Source: Sulfurisoma sediminicola
GTDB lineage: Bacteria; Pseudomonadota; Gammaproteobacteria; Burkholderiales; Rhodocyclaceae
Length of the DNA stretch: 64,000 bases
Assembly (NCBI RefSeq): GCF_003865015.1
Contig: NZ_BHVV01000001.1
Coordinates: forward strand, 620,001-684,000
Direction of reading: 5' to 3'
Part shown: positions 10,626 to 18,248 of the stretch, piece after piece
Position numbering within the stretch: position 1 is the stretch's first letter
How the letters are laid out: each line of letters starts with the position of its first letter
Position numbers and translations under genes: made by a program
Notes under the pieces: model-generated
The model's database searches: none
What the model saw: the letters and a program-made list of their open reading frames with translations, nothing else
Told to the model about the DNA's origin: nothing

Positions 10626-12041
10626 TCAGATCCCCAGCCGGGCGCGCAGGCCGATCACGTGGATCTGCTCGGCCGCGCCGTTGGCGGCGGGCCGGCGGAT
10701 CAACTGGTAGTCGGGCGACAGGTCGACGTTCTTGTTCAACTTCCATCGGTAGTAGATCTCCATCTGTTTTTCGGAGCCGCTCGGCCGGTAGCCGAGATCG
10801 GGCACGCCGTCGCCATCGGCATCGGCCACCGCCGCTTCGTTGCGCAGGAAGGTCGAGGCGCTCGCCACGCCGAAGGCGATGCCAAGGCCGTCGGCGGCGC
10901 GGCTCCAGCCGCTGCCGTCGAACTCGCCGCCGAGGGTCAGCGCGCGATCGAAGCGCACGCGGCCGCCCCATTGGTGTCCGTAGCGGCCGAACAGGGTCAG
11001 CGCGTCGGCGACCTTCTGGTTGGCCGAGACGCCGATGCCCGAGTGGTTGCGGATCGCGCCGTCCCAGTCGACGCCGCGGCCGTTGTTCCAGAGATAGGCG
11101 CGATAGGTGCCGGGCAGGTAGGCGAAGCGCGCATTGGTCTCGGCCTGCGCGATCAGCAGGGGATGCGCCGGCGAATCGGTGAAGTTCGCGCCGCCGGCGC
11201 TGCCGAACACTCCCAGCGACAGCGTCCACTCCGCTCCCTTGTTCTGCTCGTTGACATACTGGAACACCGCCCCCGGGGCGAAGCCGTAGGCATCGGCACC
11301 GATATCGCCGCCCGAGTCGAGCAGCGGGTTGTGCACGAAGACGTTGTTCATGAAGCGCGTCGTTTCGTCGTCGGCGATGGCGTTCTGGTCGAAGAAGACG
11401 AAGGGGTCGATCTTGCCGGCCGTCACGTGGATGTGCTCCCGCGCGTCCCGCTTGGCGGCGTCGCCGACCAGCGGAATCTTCAACTGGTACCAGGCCTGGG
11501 CAAGGATGGCGAAGGAATCGTCGGCCGGTGTGCTGCCGATCTCGAAGGCGGTCGTGTTCGGCGTGCCGGTGAAGGTGGGCTTGAGTGCGACGCCGTTGCC
11601 CTGGCCGAAGCGCAGGTGAGTGAAGATCTTGCCCTCGGCATCGCCCATCGTGCCGCCGGGCAGCGTGACCGAGAGGTCGCCGCGATAGTTGGCGAGCGAT
11701 TCGCGCTGTCGACTCGAAGTGGCGCCGGCGCCGGCTTCCTGCCAGACGCCGGCGAGGCTGGCGCCGACGCTGATGCCCTCGAGGTATTCGATCTGGCGCG
11801 CCTGCTTCTGCATCGACAGGGTCTGGAATTCGACTGCCTTGAGGCGGGTGACGACCTCGGGCTCCTTCTCGCTGAGGCGCTCCGTGGCGAGAGCCTTCTC
11901 CATGTCCTTGTTCTGCTTCTCGAGCGCCTCGATGCGGTCGGCGAGGCGCTGCAGTTCGGCGCGCAGCGCGGTCGTGTCGTCGGCAATCGCCGGCGCGGCC
12001 AGCCCCGCCGCCACGAGGGCGGCGATCATGGGCCTGCGCAT
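10626..12041 (-). CDS. Outer-membrane porin inside the ferrous-iron operon
   Basis: The 471-residue protein has a signal peptide, a short coiled coil (LRAELQRLADRIEALEKQ, residues about 27-60) and then a barrel rich in alternating aromatic and polar residues ending in ARLGI. The pattern resembles OprB/DcaP-type porins with an N-terminal trimerising helix. It starts 3 bases after the ftrA stop, so it belongs to the operon. A porin here suggests that an outer-membrane path for iron or an iron ligand is co-induced; the substrate is unknown. Confidence 0.75.
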   Translation of the reverse strand: MRRPMIAALVAAGLAAPAIADDTTALRAELQRLADRIEALEKQNKDMEKALATERLSEKEPEVVTRLKAVEFQTLSMQKQARQIEYLEGISVGASLAGVWQEAGAGATSSRQRESLANYRGDLSVTLPGGTMGDAEGKIFTHLRFGQGNGVALKPTFTGTPNTTAFEIGSTPADDSFAILAQAWYQLKIPLVGDAAKRDAREHIHVTAGKIDPFVFFDQNAIADDETTRFMNNVFVHNPLLDSGGDIGADAYGFAPGAVFQYVNEQNKGAEWTLSLGVFGSAGGANFTDSPAHPLLIAQAETNARFAYLPGTYRAYLWNNGRGVDWDGAIRNHSGIGVSANQKVADALTLFGRYGHQWGGRVRFDRALTLGGEFDGSGWSRAADGLGIAFGVASASTFLRNEAAVADADGDGVPDLGYRPSGSEKQMEIYYRWKLNKNVDLSPDYQLIRRPAANGAAEQIHVIGLRARLGI

Positions 12042-12043
12042 GA

Positions 12044-12595
12044 TCAGTACCCGCCCTTCTTGCCGACGCCGGCGTAGGTGAATTCCCACTCGGCCTCGAC
12101 CGGCTTGAACCAGGGGCGCACACCGGTGGCGCGGTCGGTGTGGCGGCCGAAGTGGTTGCCGGCGGCGTTTTCCTTGGCGGTGGGCGGGTAGATGACGAAC
12201 CTGACCCGGTACTTGCCCGGACCCTTGAGCTTGACGTTGTCGCCGTAATGCGGGCCGTCGCTGGCGACCATGGGCATCATGTCGCCCTTGATGACCTCGC
12301 TGCCGCCGACCTTGGTCAGTTCGTATTTCACGAGCAGGTAGGGCATCCAGAAGCCCTCGGGGAAACCGTTGGGGTTGTTGGCCAGCGCATGGATGTCGGC
12401 CTCGAGGTGGATGTCGGATTCCGCGGCCTTCTTCATGTGGCCTTCGGGCTCCATGTCGATCGCCTGCAGATAGACCGCGCCCACCTCCATGCCGGCGAGG
12501 TTCTGCGGCGCGCCGATCGGGTATTCGAGGGCGGCGGCATCGAGGGAAACACCGGCCAGGACGGCCAGCAGGGTCAGGCGAAACGGGTGCGGCAT
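12044..12595 (-). CDS. ftrA: FtrA/P19-type periplasmic iron-binding protein
   Basis: The 183-residue secreted protein matches the P19/Tp34/FtrA family: EYPIGAPQNLAGMEVGAVYLQ near the N-terminus, LEADIHA, GDMMPMVASDGPHYGDN and GNHFGRHTDRATGV, which carry the Glu, Met and His residues used for copper and iron. The start at 12595 has GGAGG six bases upstream. It is the second gene behind the Fur boxes and probably captures ferrous or ferric iron for the Ftr system. Confidence 0.88.
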   Translation of the reverse strand: MPHPFRLTLLAVLAGVSLDAAALEYPIGAPQNLAGMEVGAVYLQAIDMEPEGHMKKAAESDIHLEADIHALANNPNGFPEGFWMPYLLVKYELTKVGGSEVIKGDMMPMVASDGPHYGDNVKLKGPGKYRVRFVIYPPTAKENAAGNHFGRHTDRATGVRPWFKPVEAEWEFTYAGVGKKGGY

Positions 12596-12675
12596 GGCGA
12601 ACCTCCAAAGTGCGAAACTCGGGTCTTTGGCTGGCTCGCCGCTCCGGACGGAGCCGCTGGCTGGCTGGAAAAGCG

Positions 12676-12864
12676 CTACTTGGTCAGGATCAGCTTGTTC
12701 TGGCGCGTCAGGCGCAGAAGGTAGACTTCTCCAGCATGGACGATACGCACCTCGCGTCCCGTCGCGAACAGCGCCGCGGCATCCAGGCACAGGGGTGCAC
12801 CCGCCTTGGCCGCGCCCGTCCGACAGGCGGCAATCGACGGCTGGAGCGGATCCCTGGGCTGCAT
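12676..12864 (-). CDS. hemP: Hemin uptake protein HemP
   Basis: A 62-residue protein with the HemP signature at its end: GREVRIVHAGEVYLLRLTRQ followed by NKLILTK. HemP proteins are small iron-regulated factors needed for haem receptor expression in some betaproteobacteria. The ATG at 12864 has GAGG six bases upstream and is preferred over an upstream GTG at 12876. It is the first gene behind two Fur boxes and lies 80 bases before ftrA; no haem transporter genes are present here. Confidence 0.88.
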   Translation of the reverse strand: MQPRDPLQPSIAACRTGAAKAGAPLCLDAAALFATGREVRIVHAGEVYLLRLTRQNKLILTK

Positions 12865-12877
12865 GCATGACCTCACT

Positions 12878-12916
12878 ATTGAGAATGATTCGCATTGTAT
12901 ATGAGAATCATTCTCA
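12878..12916. promoter_or_regulatory. Tandem Fur boxes between hemP and oxyR
   Basis: TGAGAATCATTCTCA at 12902-12916 is a perfect 7-1-7 Fur palindrome. A second, weaker copy (TTGAGAATGATTCGCATTG, 12879-12897) lies next to it toward hemP. Position just upstream of hemP predicts iron repression of the hemP-ftr operon. The sites are also about 85 bases from the oxyR start on the other strand, so Fur could influence oxyR. Confidence 0.82.
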
Positions 12917-13000
12917 TGTTTGAAATTTTTTAGTCACATGCTATAAACAATCGACAGGATTTCAACAATAGCCTGAAGCAATCACGCCTTCATAACCGCC

Positions 13001-13957
13001 ATGACCCTCACCGACCTGCGCTACATCGTCGCCCTCGCCCGCGAGCGCCACTTCGGCCGCGCCGCCGAGAAATGTTTTGTCTCGCAGCCGACGCTGTCGG
13101 TGGCGGTGAAGAAACTCGAGGAGCAGCTCGGCGTCGCATTGTTCGAGCGCTCGCCGCAGGAGGTGCGCGTCACCCCGATCGGCGTGCGCATCGTCGCCCA
13201 GGCCGAGAAGGTACTGGCCGAAGCCGCGCAGCTGGCCGAGATCGCCTCGGCCGGCAAGGACCCCCTGGCCGGGCCGTTGCGCATCGGCGTCATCTACACC
13301 ATCGCGCCCTGGCTGCTGCCGCGCCTGGTGCCGCTGGTCAAGCAGAGCGCGCCGGCGATGCCGCTGATCCTCGAGGAGAACTTCACCCACCGCCTGATCG
13401 AGAAGGTGAAGAGCACCGAGCTCGACCTCGCCATCCTGGCGCTGCCGGTCGATGAGCCGGGCCTGGTGGCGCAGCCGGTCTACGACGAGCAGTTCCGTGT
13501 GCTGACGCCGGCGAACCACCCGTGGGCCAGGGAAAAGGCCATCGAGATTTCCGAACTGCTGGAGGCGCAACTGCTGATGCTCGGCGCCGGCAACTGCTTC
13601 CGCGACCAGGTGCTCGACCTCTGCGCCAGGGCCAGCCGCCAGTCCGGCGTTTCGCCCCACGTCCTCGAGGGCAGCTCGCTCGAAACCATCCGTCACATGG
13701 TGGCCAGCGGCGTCGGCGTCACCGTGATGCCGGCCTCGGCCGTCGACGACATTTCGGCCAGGGATCCGCTGCTGCGGGTGCGGCCGTTCCGCGAGCCGCA
13801 TCCGACGCGCCGCGTCGGCCTGGTCTGGCGAGCCAGCTACCCGCGCCACCAGGCCGTCGAAGTGGTGCGCCGCGCCCTGCTCGATTGCAAGCTGCCCGGC
13901 ACCCGACTGGTCGCGACGCGCCGATCCGGGGATAGCGGCCAGCTATCGGTCGCTTAG
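13001..13957 (+). CDS. oxyR: Peroxide-sensing LysR-type regulator OxyR
   Basis: A 318-residue LysR-family regulator with an N-terminal helix-turn-helix (residues about 1-60) and the redox site LLMLGAGNCFRDQVLDLC. The two sensor cysteines are Cys199 and Cys208, the same numbers as in E. coli OxyR, so disulfide activation by peroxide is expected. Three matching operators lie in this window, at ahpC, katG and the rubrerythrin gene, the last overlapping the end of oxyR itself. A half-site (ATAG N7 CAAT, 12968-12982) lies upstream and could serve autoregulation. Confidence 0.96.
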   Translation: MTLTDLRYIVALARERHFGRAAEKCFVSQPTLSVAVKKLEEQLGVALFERSPQEVRVTPIGVRIVAQAEKVLAEAAQLAEIASAGKDPLAGPLRIGVIYTIAPWLLPRLVPLVKQSAPAMPLILEENFTHRLIEKVKSTELDLAILALPVDEPGLVAQPVYDEQFRVLTPANHPWAREKAIEISELLEAQLLMLGAGNCFRDQVLDLCARASRQSGVSPHVLEGSSLETIRHMVASGVGVTVMPASAVDDISARDPLLRVRPFREPHPTRRVGLVWRASYPRHQAVEVVRRALLDCKLPGTRLVATRRSGDSGQLSVA

Positions 13958-13997
13958 TAAATTTCAATTTCCCTTCATCGCCAGCGGGTTCTAAAGT
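13932..13997 (+). promoter_or_regulatory. OxyR-type operator and promoter of the rubrerythrin gene
   Basis: ATAG (13932-13935) N7 CTAT (13943-13946) N7 TTAG (13954-13957) N7 CAAT (13965-13968) is the same four-element operator as at ahpC and katG, read in the same direction relative to transcription. The -35 TTTCCC (13968-13973) starts on the last operator base, and the -10 TAAAGT (13992-13997) follows after 18 bases. The operator lies over the last codons and stop of oxyR. Confidence 0.75.
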
Positions 13998-14078
13998 AGG
14001 GGCGTCAAGGCAGGTTGCGTGTGACGCGAGTCGCCGTGTTTGTCTTGCCGAAACTTCAACGTTGAGAGGAGCTTGACC

Positions 14079-14495
14079 ATGCAACTCAAAGGCAGCAAAA
14101 CCGAAAAGCATTTGAAGGACGCCTTCGCCGGCGAATCCCAAGCCAACCGTCGCTACCTGTACTTCGCAAACAAGGCCGACGTCGAGGGTTACGCCGATGT
14201 CGCCGCGCTGTTCCGTTCCACCGCGGAAGGCGAGACCGGCCACGCCCACGGCCACCTCGAGTACCTCGAGCAGTGCGGCGACCCCGCCACCGGCCTGCCC
14301 TTCGGCGCCACCGCCGACAACCTCAAGTCCGCCGTCGCCGGCGAGACCCACGAGTACACGGACATGTACCCGGGCATGGCCAAGGACGCCCGTGCCGAAG
14401 GTTTCGACGAAGTCGCGGACTGGTTCGAGACATTGGCCAAGGCCGAGCGCTCGCACGCCAACCGCTACCAGAAGGCCCTGAACGAACTGGGCTAA
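14079..14495 (+). CDS. rbr: Rubrerythrin-type diiron protein without rubredoxin domain
   Basis: The 138-residue ferritin-like protein carries the diiron ligand sets of rubrerythrins ([41 protein letters not shown]), which reduce hydrogen peroxide to water. The usual C-terminal rubredoxin (CxxC pairs) is absent; the protein ends after the four-helix bundle, so an external electron donor is needed. GAGAGGAG lies 8 bases before the ATG. It is the first gene behind an OxyR-type promoter and is followed by a terminator, then by a multi-cluster Fe-S protein that could be its reductant. Confidence 0.9.
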   Translation: MQLKGSKTEKHLKDAFAGESQANRRYLYFANKADVEGYADVAALFRSTAEGETGHAHGHLEYLEQCGDPATGLPFGATADNLKSAVAGETHEYTDMYPGMAKDARAEGFDEVADWFETLAKAERSHANRYQKALNELG

Positions 14496-14504
14496 GCAGC
14501 AGTT

Positions 14505-14540
14505 ACGGCCGTCCGGGCGGAGCTTGGACGGCCGTTTTTT
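14505..14540 (+). terminator. Intrinsic terminator after the rubrerythrin gene
   Basis: ACGGCCGTCC and GGACGGCCGT form a 10-bp stem around an 11-base loop and are followed by TTTTTT. It lies between rbr and the Fe-S protein gene, so rbr would be made in excess, with partial readthrough to the downstream genes. Confidence 0.85.
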
Positions 14541-14571
14541 CGTCAAGACAAGACAAAAAAGGGAGAACGAC

Positions 14572-15894
14572 ATGGCACGCGAAGGCAATCTCGAGGCCCC
14601 GACCCGTCACGCGCTCGACTGGCAGAACCCGGAGTTCTACAGCGAGGAGGCGCTCTACCACGAGATGGAACGCGTCTTCGACATCTGCCACGGCTGCCGC
14701 CGCTGCGTGAGCCTGTGCCAATCCTTCCCCTCGCTGTTCGACCTCGTCGATGCTTCCCCGACCATGGAAGTCGACGGCATCAAGAAAGAAGACTACTGGC
14801 AGGTCGTGGATCACTGCTACCTCTGCGACCTGTGCTACATGACCAAGTGCCCCTACGTGCCGCCGCATGAGTGGAACCTCGACTTCCCCCACCTGATGCT
14901 GCGCGCCAAGGCCGTGGCCTATCGGAAGGGTTCCAAGCTGCGCGACGAGGTCCTGACCAGCACCGACATCGTCGGCAAGTTCGTCGGCATCCCCATCGTC
15001 GCCCAGACCGTCAATGCGGTGAACAAGGTCGGCGTCGCGCGCAAGGCGCTCGAGGCCGTCGCCGGCATCCATGCCGATGCCTGGCTGCCCGAGTTCTCGC
15101 CGAAGTCGCTGAGGAGCCGCTTCAAGCAGCTCGACCCCGCCACCCCGGGCGAGCCCGCCGGCAGGACCACCGGCAAGGTGGCACTGTTCGCCACCTGCTA
15201 CATGAACCGCAACGAACCCGGCCCCGGCGAGGACCTGGTGGCCGTGTTCGAGCACAACGGCATCCCCGTCACCATCGCCGAGAAGGAGCGCTGCTGCGGC
15301 ATGCCCAAGCTCGAACTCGGTGACCTCGAATCGGTGAAGGCGGCCAAGGAAGGCAACATCCCGGTGCTCGCGAAACTCGTCGATGAAGGCTGGGACCTTA
15401 CCGCGCTGATCCCCTCCTGCGTGCTGATGTTCAAGCAGGAACTGCCGCTGATGTTCCCCGACGACCCGGACGTGCAGAAGGTCAAGAACGCCTTCTACGA
15501 CCCCTTCGAGTACCTGATGCTGCGCCAGAAGGAAGGCAAGCTCAGGACCGACTTCAAGCAGCAGCTGGGCAAGGTCGCGCTGCATTCGGCCTGCCACCAG
15601 CGGGTGCAGAACATCGGGCCGAAGACCCGGGAGGCGCTGGCTCTGGTGCCGGGCACCGAGGTCGACGTCATCGAGCGCTGCTCGGGCCACGACGGCACCT
15701 ACGCGGTGAAGAAGGAGTTCCACGAGTTCGCGATGAAGATCGTCAAGCCGGTGGTGGGTCGCGTCAATCAGGCCAAGCCCGACCACTACGGTTCGGATTG
15801 CGCCATGGCCGGCCACCACATCGCCCATGCCCGCGCCGACGGTTCCTCGCCCGAGCATCCCATGACCCTGCTGAAGAAAGCCTACGGAATCTGA
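14572..15894 (+). CDS. GlpC/HdrD-like Fe-S oxidoreductase of the rubrerythrin cluster
   Basis: The 440-residue cytoplasmic protein has two 4Fe-4S ferredoxin motifs near the N-terminus (CHGCRRCVSLC and CYLCDLCYMTKC) and two C-terminal cysteine-rich CCG-type domains (CCGMP and SACHQRVQNIG regions), the build of GlpC and HdrD subunits. The rubrerythrin - Fe-S protein - DUF3501 gene order recurs in proteobacteria, which suggests it feeds electrons to the diiron protein; that role is inferred. GGGAG lies 6 bases before the ATG. Confidence 0.85.
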   Translation: MAREGNLEAPTRHALDWQNPEFYSEEALYHEMERVFDICHGCRRCVSLCQSFPSLFDLVDASPTMEVDGIKKEDYWQVVDHCYLCDLCYMTKCPYVPPHEWNLDFPHLMLRAKAVAYRKGSKLRDEVLTSTDIVGKFVGIPIVAQTVNAVNKVGVARKALEAVAGIHADAWLPEFSPKSLRSRFKQLDPATPGEPAGRTTGKVALFATCYMNRNEPGPGEDLVAVFEHNGIPVTIAEKERCCGMPKLELGDLESVKAAKEGNIPVLAKLVDEGWDLTALIPSCVLMFKQELPLMFPDDPDVQKVKNAFYDPFEYLMLRQKEGKLRTDFKQQLGKVALHSACHQRVQNIGPKTREALALVPGTEVDVIERCSGHDGTYAVKKEFHEFAMKIVKPVVGRVNQAKPDHYGSDCAMAGHHIAHARADGSSPEHPMTLLKKAYGI

Positions 15895-15896
15895 CC

Positions 15897-16472
15897 ATGC
15901 TGACTCACGCCGACCTCTACAGCCTCGAGCAATACCATCGCCTCCGGCCCGAGTTCCGGGCCAGGGTCATTGCCCACAAGAAGAACCGCCAGCTGGCGCT
16001 CGGTCCCAACGCCACCCTCTACTTCGAGGATGCGTTGACCATGCAGTACCAGGTGCAGGAAATGCTGCGCCTCGAACGCATGTTCGAGCCGGAGCTGATC
16101 CAGGAAGAGCTCGACGTCTACAACCCGCTGATCCCGGACGGCAGCAACTGGAAGGCCACCTTCATGGTGGAGTACCCGAACGAAGATGAACGCAAACGGG
16201 CGCTCGCGAAACTTATCGGCATCGAGAAGGCCATCTGGGTGCAGGTAGCCGACTTCGCCCGCATCCATCCGATCGCCAACGAGGATCTCGACCGCGAGAC
16301 CGAGGACAAGACCTCCGCCGTGCATTTCCTGCGCTTCGAGCTGACGCCCGAGATGGTCGCGGCGGCCAAGGCCGGCGCCGCCATCCGCGCCGGCATCGAC
16401 CATCCGCAGTACCAGGCCGAGGTCACCGTGCCGCCCGCCGTGCGCGATTCGCTCGCCGGCGATCTTAACTAG
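15897..16472 (+). CDS. DUF3501 family protein
   Basis: A 191-residue soluble protein that starts 2 bases after the Fe-S protein stop. It matches DUF3501, a family found almost always next to rubrerythrin and GlpC-like proteins, with the conserved ALGPNATLYFEDALTMQYQ and HFLRFELT segments. No catalytic motif is evident and function is unknown; the conserved neighbourhood ties it to peroxide reduction. Confidence 0.85.
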   Translation: MLTHADLYSLEQYHRLRPEFRARVIAHKKNRQLALGPNATLYFEDALTMQYQVQEMLRLERMFEPELIQEELDVYNPLIPDGSNWKATFMVEYPNEDERKRALAKLIGIEKAIWVQVADFARIHPIANEDLDRETEDKTSAVHFLRFELTPEMVAAAKAGAAIRAGIDHPQYQAEVTVPPAVRDSLAGDLN

Positions 16473-16483
16473 AGGAGAGTGTC

Positions 16484-16993
16484 ATGACAGTGAAGACCGG
16501 AGACAAGCTGCCCGGCGGCAAGCTCAACGAGGCCGTCGAGTTCGACGAGGCCGCCGGCTGCCCCATGAACCCCACGGAAGTCGATGTCGATGGCGCGGTC
16601 GCGGGAAAACGCATCGCCATCTTCGCCCTGCCCGGCGCCTACACGCCGACCTGCTCTGCCAAGCACCTGCCCGGCTACCTGGCGCAGCACGACGCGCTCA
16701 AGGCCAGGGGCGTGGACGAGATCTGGTGCGTCGCCACCAACGACGCCTTCGTCATGGGCGCCTGGGGCCATGCGCAGAAGGTCGGCGGCCGCGTGCGCAT
16801 GCTGGCGGACGGCAATGCCGCCTGGGCCCGCGCCCTCGGTCTCGACATGGACCTCTCGGCGCGCGGCATGGGGGTGCGCCTGCAACGCTTCTCCATGCTG
16901 GTCGAAGACGGCGTGATCAAGCAGCTCAACGTCGAAGGACCCGGCGAGTTCAAGGTTTCCGACGCCGCCACCCTGCTCGCCCAGATCGGCTAA
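16484..16993 (+). CDS. Prx5-type peroxiredoxin
   Basis: A 169-residue atypical peroxiredoxin of the PrxV/AhpE-like group. The peroxidatic site PGAYTPTCSAKHLPGY contains Cys57. It lies 11 bases after the DUF3501 stop with AGAGGAG before the ATG, so it is the fourth gene of the rubrerythrin operon and a second thiol peroxidase in addition to AhpC. No glutaredoxin domain is fused. Confidence 0.92.
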   Translation: MTVKTGDKLPGGKLNEAVEFDEAAGCPMNPTEVDVDGAVAGKRIAIFALPGAYTPTCSAKHLPGYLAQHDALKARGVDEIWCVATNDAFVMGAWGHAQKVGGRVRMLADGNAAWARALGLDMDLSARGMGVRLQRFSMLVEDGVIKQLNVEGPGEFKVSDAATLLAQIG

Positions 16994-16997
16994 GCGA

Positions 16998-18146
16998 TCA
17001 CGGCTGGAAGCCGTCGGACAGCGTCAGCATGAAGGCGGCGATGTCGTCGATCTCCTGCTCCGTCAGGCCGAGGCGCCCCAGTTCTTTCCTGTTCACATTG
17101 CGTGCCACCTCGGGCTTCGGCCAGCAGCCGCGGCGCAACGCTTCGGCTTCGCTCGCCTCGCCCTTGCAGGCGGGACGCACGTCGCGATCGTTGTAGAAGG
17201 CGACCACGCCGCGCAGCGTCTTGAAGTAGCCGTTGTGCATGTAGGGCGCCGTGCGCGCGATGTTGCGCAGCGTCGGCACCTTGAACTTGCCGTCCTCCGC
17301 GCCCTTCCTGACGAAGCCGCCGAGCCCCCGATCGATGAACTTCGCACCCGCCGGATTGTGGGCCCTGGCCTGTGCATAGAAGGGATTGTCGGGATTCCTC
17401 GGCACGCCGAGGTTGTCGTAGGTGAAATCGGTGAACAGCGGCAGACCGCCGTCGGGCCGGCGCTGGCTCGGGTGGCAGGCGGCGCAGTTGCCCTTCTTCT
17501 CGTCGTTGAAGAGCCGCAGGCCGCGCAGCTCCTGCGCGCTGAGCCTGGCCCTGCCCTGCAGCCAGGCATCGTGCTTGGAAGTGAAAGGCGCGAACTCGGC
17601 CGTGCGCTCGAAGGCGGCGATGGCGCCGACGATGGCGCCGTAGGCGCGATCGGTGTCGTCCAGCGCACCCTTGCCGAAGGCCGCGTCGAACTGGCCGGCG
17701 TAGGCCGCGCGCCGCACCTTCTCCACCACCGCGCGACTGTCCGGGTTGGCCATCTCGACCGGATCGAGGAAGGGTGCCCTGGCCTGCTCCTCGAGGGTCG
17801 CCGCGCGGCCGTCCCAGAACTGGCCGCCGACGTAGTGTCCCTCCTCCTTGTCGAAATGGAAGGCCGGCGAGAAGGCCATGTACATCGCCGACGGCGTGTT
17901 GCGGTTGCCGAAGCGCTCTCGATGTACGCCCTTCGAGGTCGGCTTGGACCTGTCCGGATCGGTGAAGGCGGCGGTCGGTTCGTGGCAGCTGGCGCAGGAC
18001 TGGCCGGCCGGCTCCGACAGGGTGGCGTCGAAGAACAGCAGGCGCCCGAGTTGCGCCTTGGCGCTGGCCGCCGCGTCCTCGCCGGACGCCTGGGTCACCA
18101 GACCGAAAGCGGCCAGAGCGGTCAGCCCGAGGGTGTAACGTTTCAT
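16998..18146 (-). CDS. Diheme cytochrome c peroxidase
   Basis: The 382-residue periplasmic protein has a signal peptide (MKRYTLGLTALAAFGLVTQASG) and two c-type haem sites, CASCH and CAACH, in the CcpA/MauG layout. It reduces hydrogen peroxide in the periplasm with electrons from cytochrome c. It converges with the Prx5 gene, four bases away, and is divergent from ubiB. An ATAG element upstream (18216-18219) has no partner, so an OxyR site is not supported. Confidence 0.92.
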   Translation of the reverse strand: MKRYTLGLTALAAFGLVTQASGEDAAASAKAQLGRLLFFDATLSEPAGQSCASCHEPTAAFTDPDRSKPTSKGVHRERFGNRNTPSAMYMAFSPAFHFDKEEGHYVGGQFWDGRAATLEEQARAPFLDPVEMANPDSRAVVEKVRRAAYAGQFDAAFGKGALDDTDRAYGAIVGAIAAFERTAEFAPFTSKHDAWLQGRARLSAQELRGLRLFNDEKKGNCAACHPSQRRPDGGLPLFTDFTYDNLGVPRNPDNPFYAQARAHNPAGAKFIDRGLGGFVRKGAEDGKFKVPTLRNIARTAPYMHNGYFKTLRGVVAFYNDRDVRPACKGEASEAEALRRGCWPKPEVARNVNRKELGRLGLTEQEIDDIAAFMLTLSDGFQP

Positions 18147-18248
18147 GGCGGTTCCTTCAGCGATGGCCGCAAGCATACCAAGCGCCGGGAATCTTTCGGG
18201 GAGTGGCCAAGGGCGATAGACTAGGCGCCCCACAGCACGGCCCGTCCC

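Noticed and set aside
18200-18248. OxyR site upstream of the cytochrome c peroxidase gene
   Set aside because: ATAG at 18216-18219 has no CTAT partner at 7 bases on either side.
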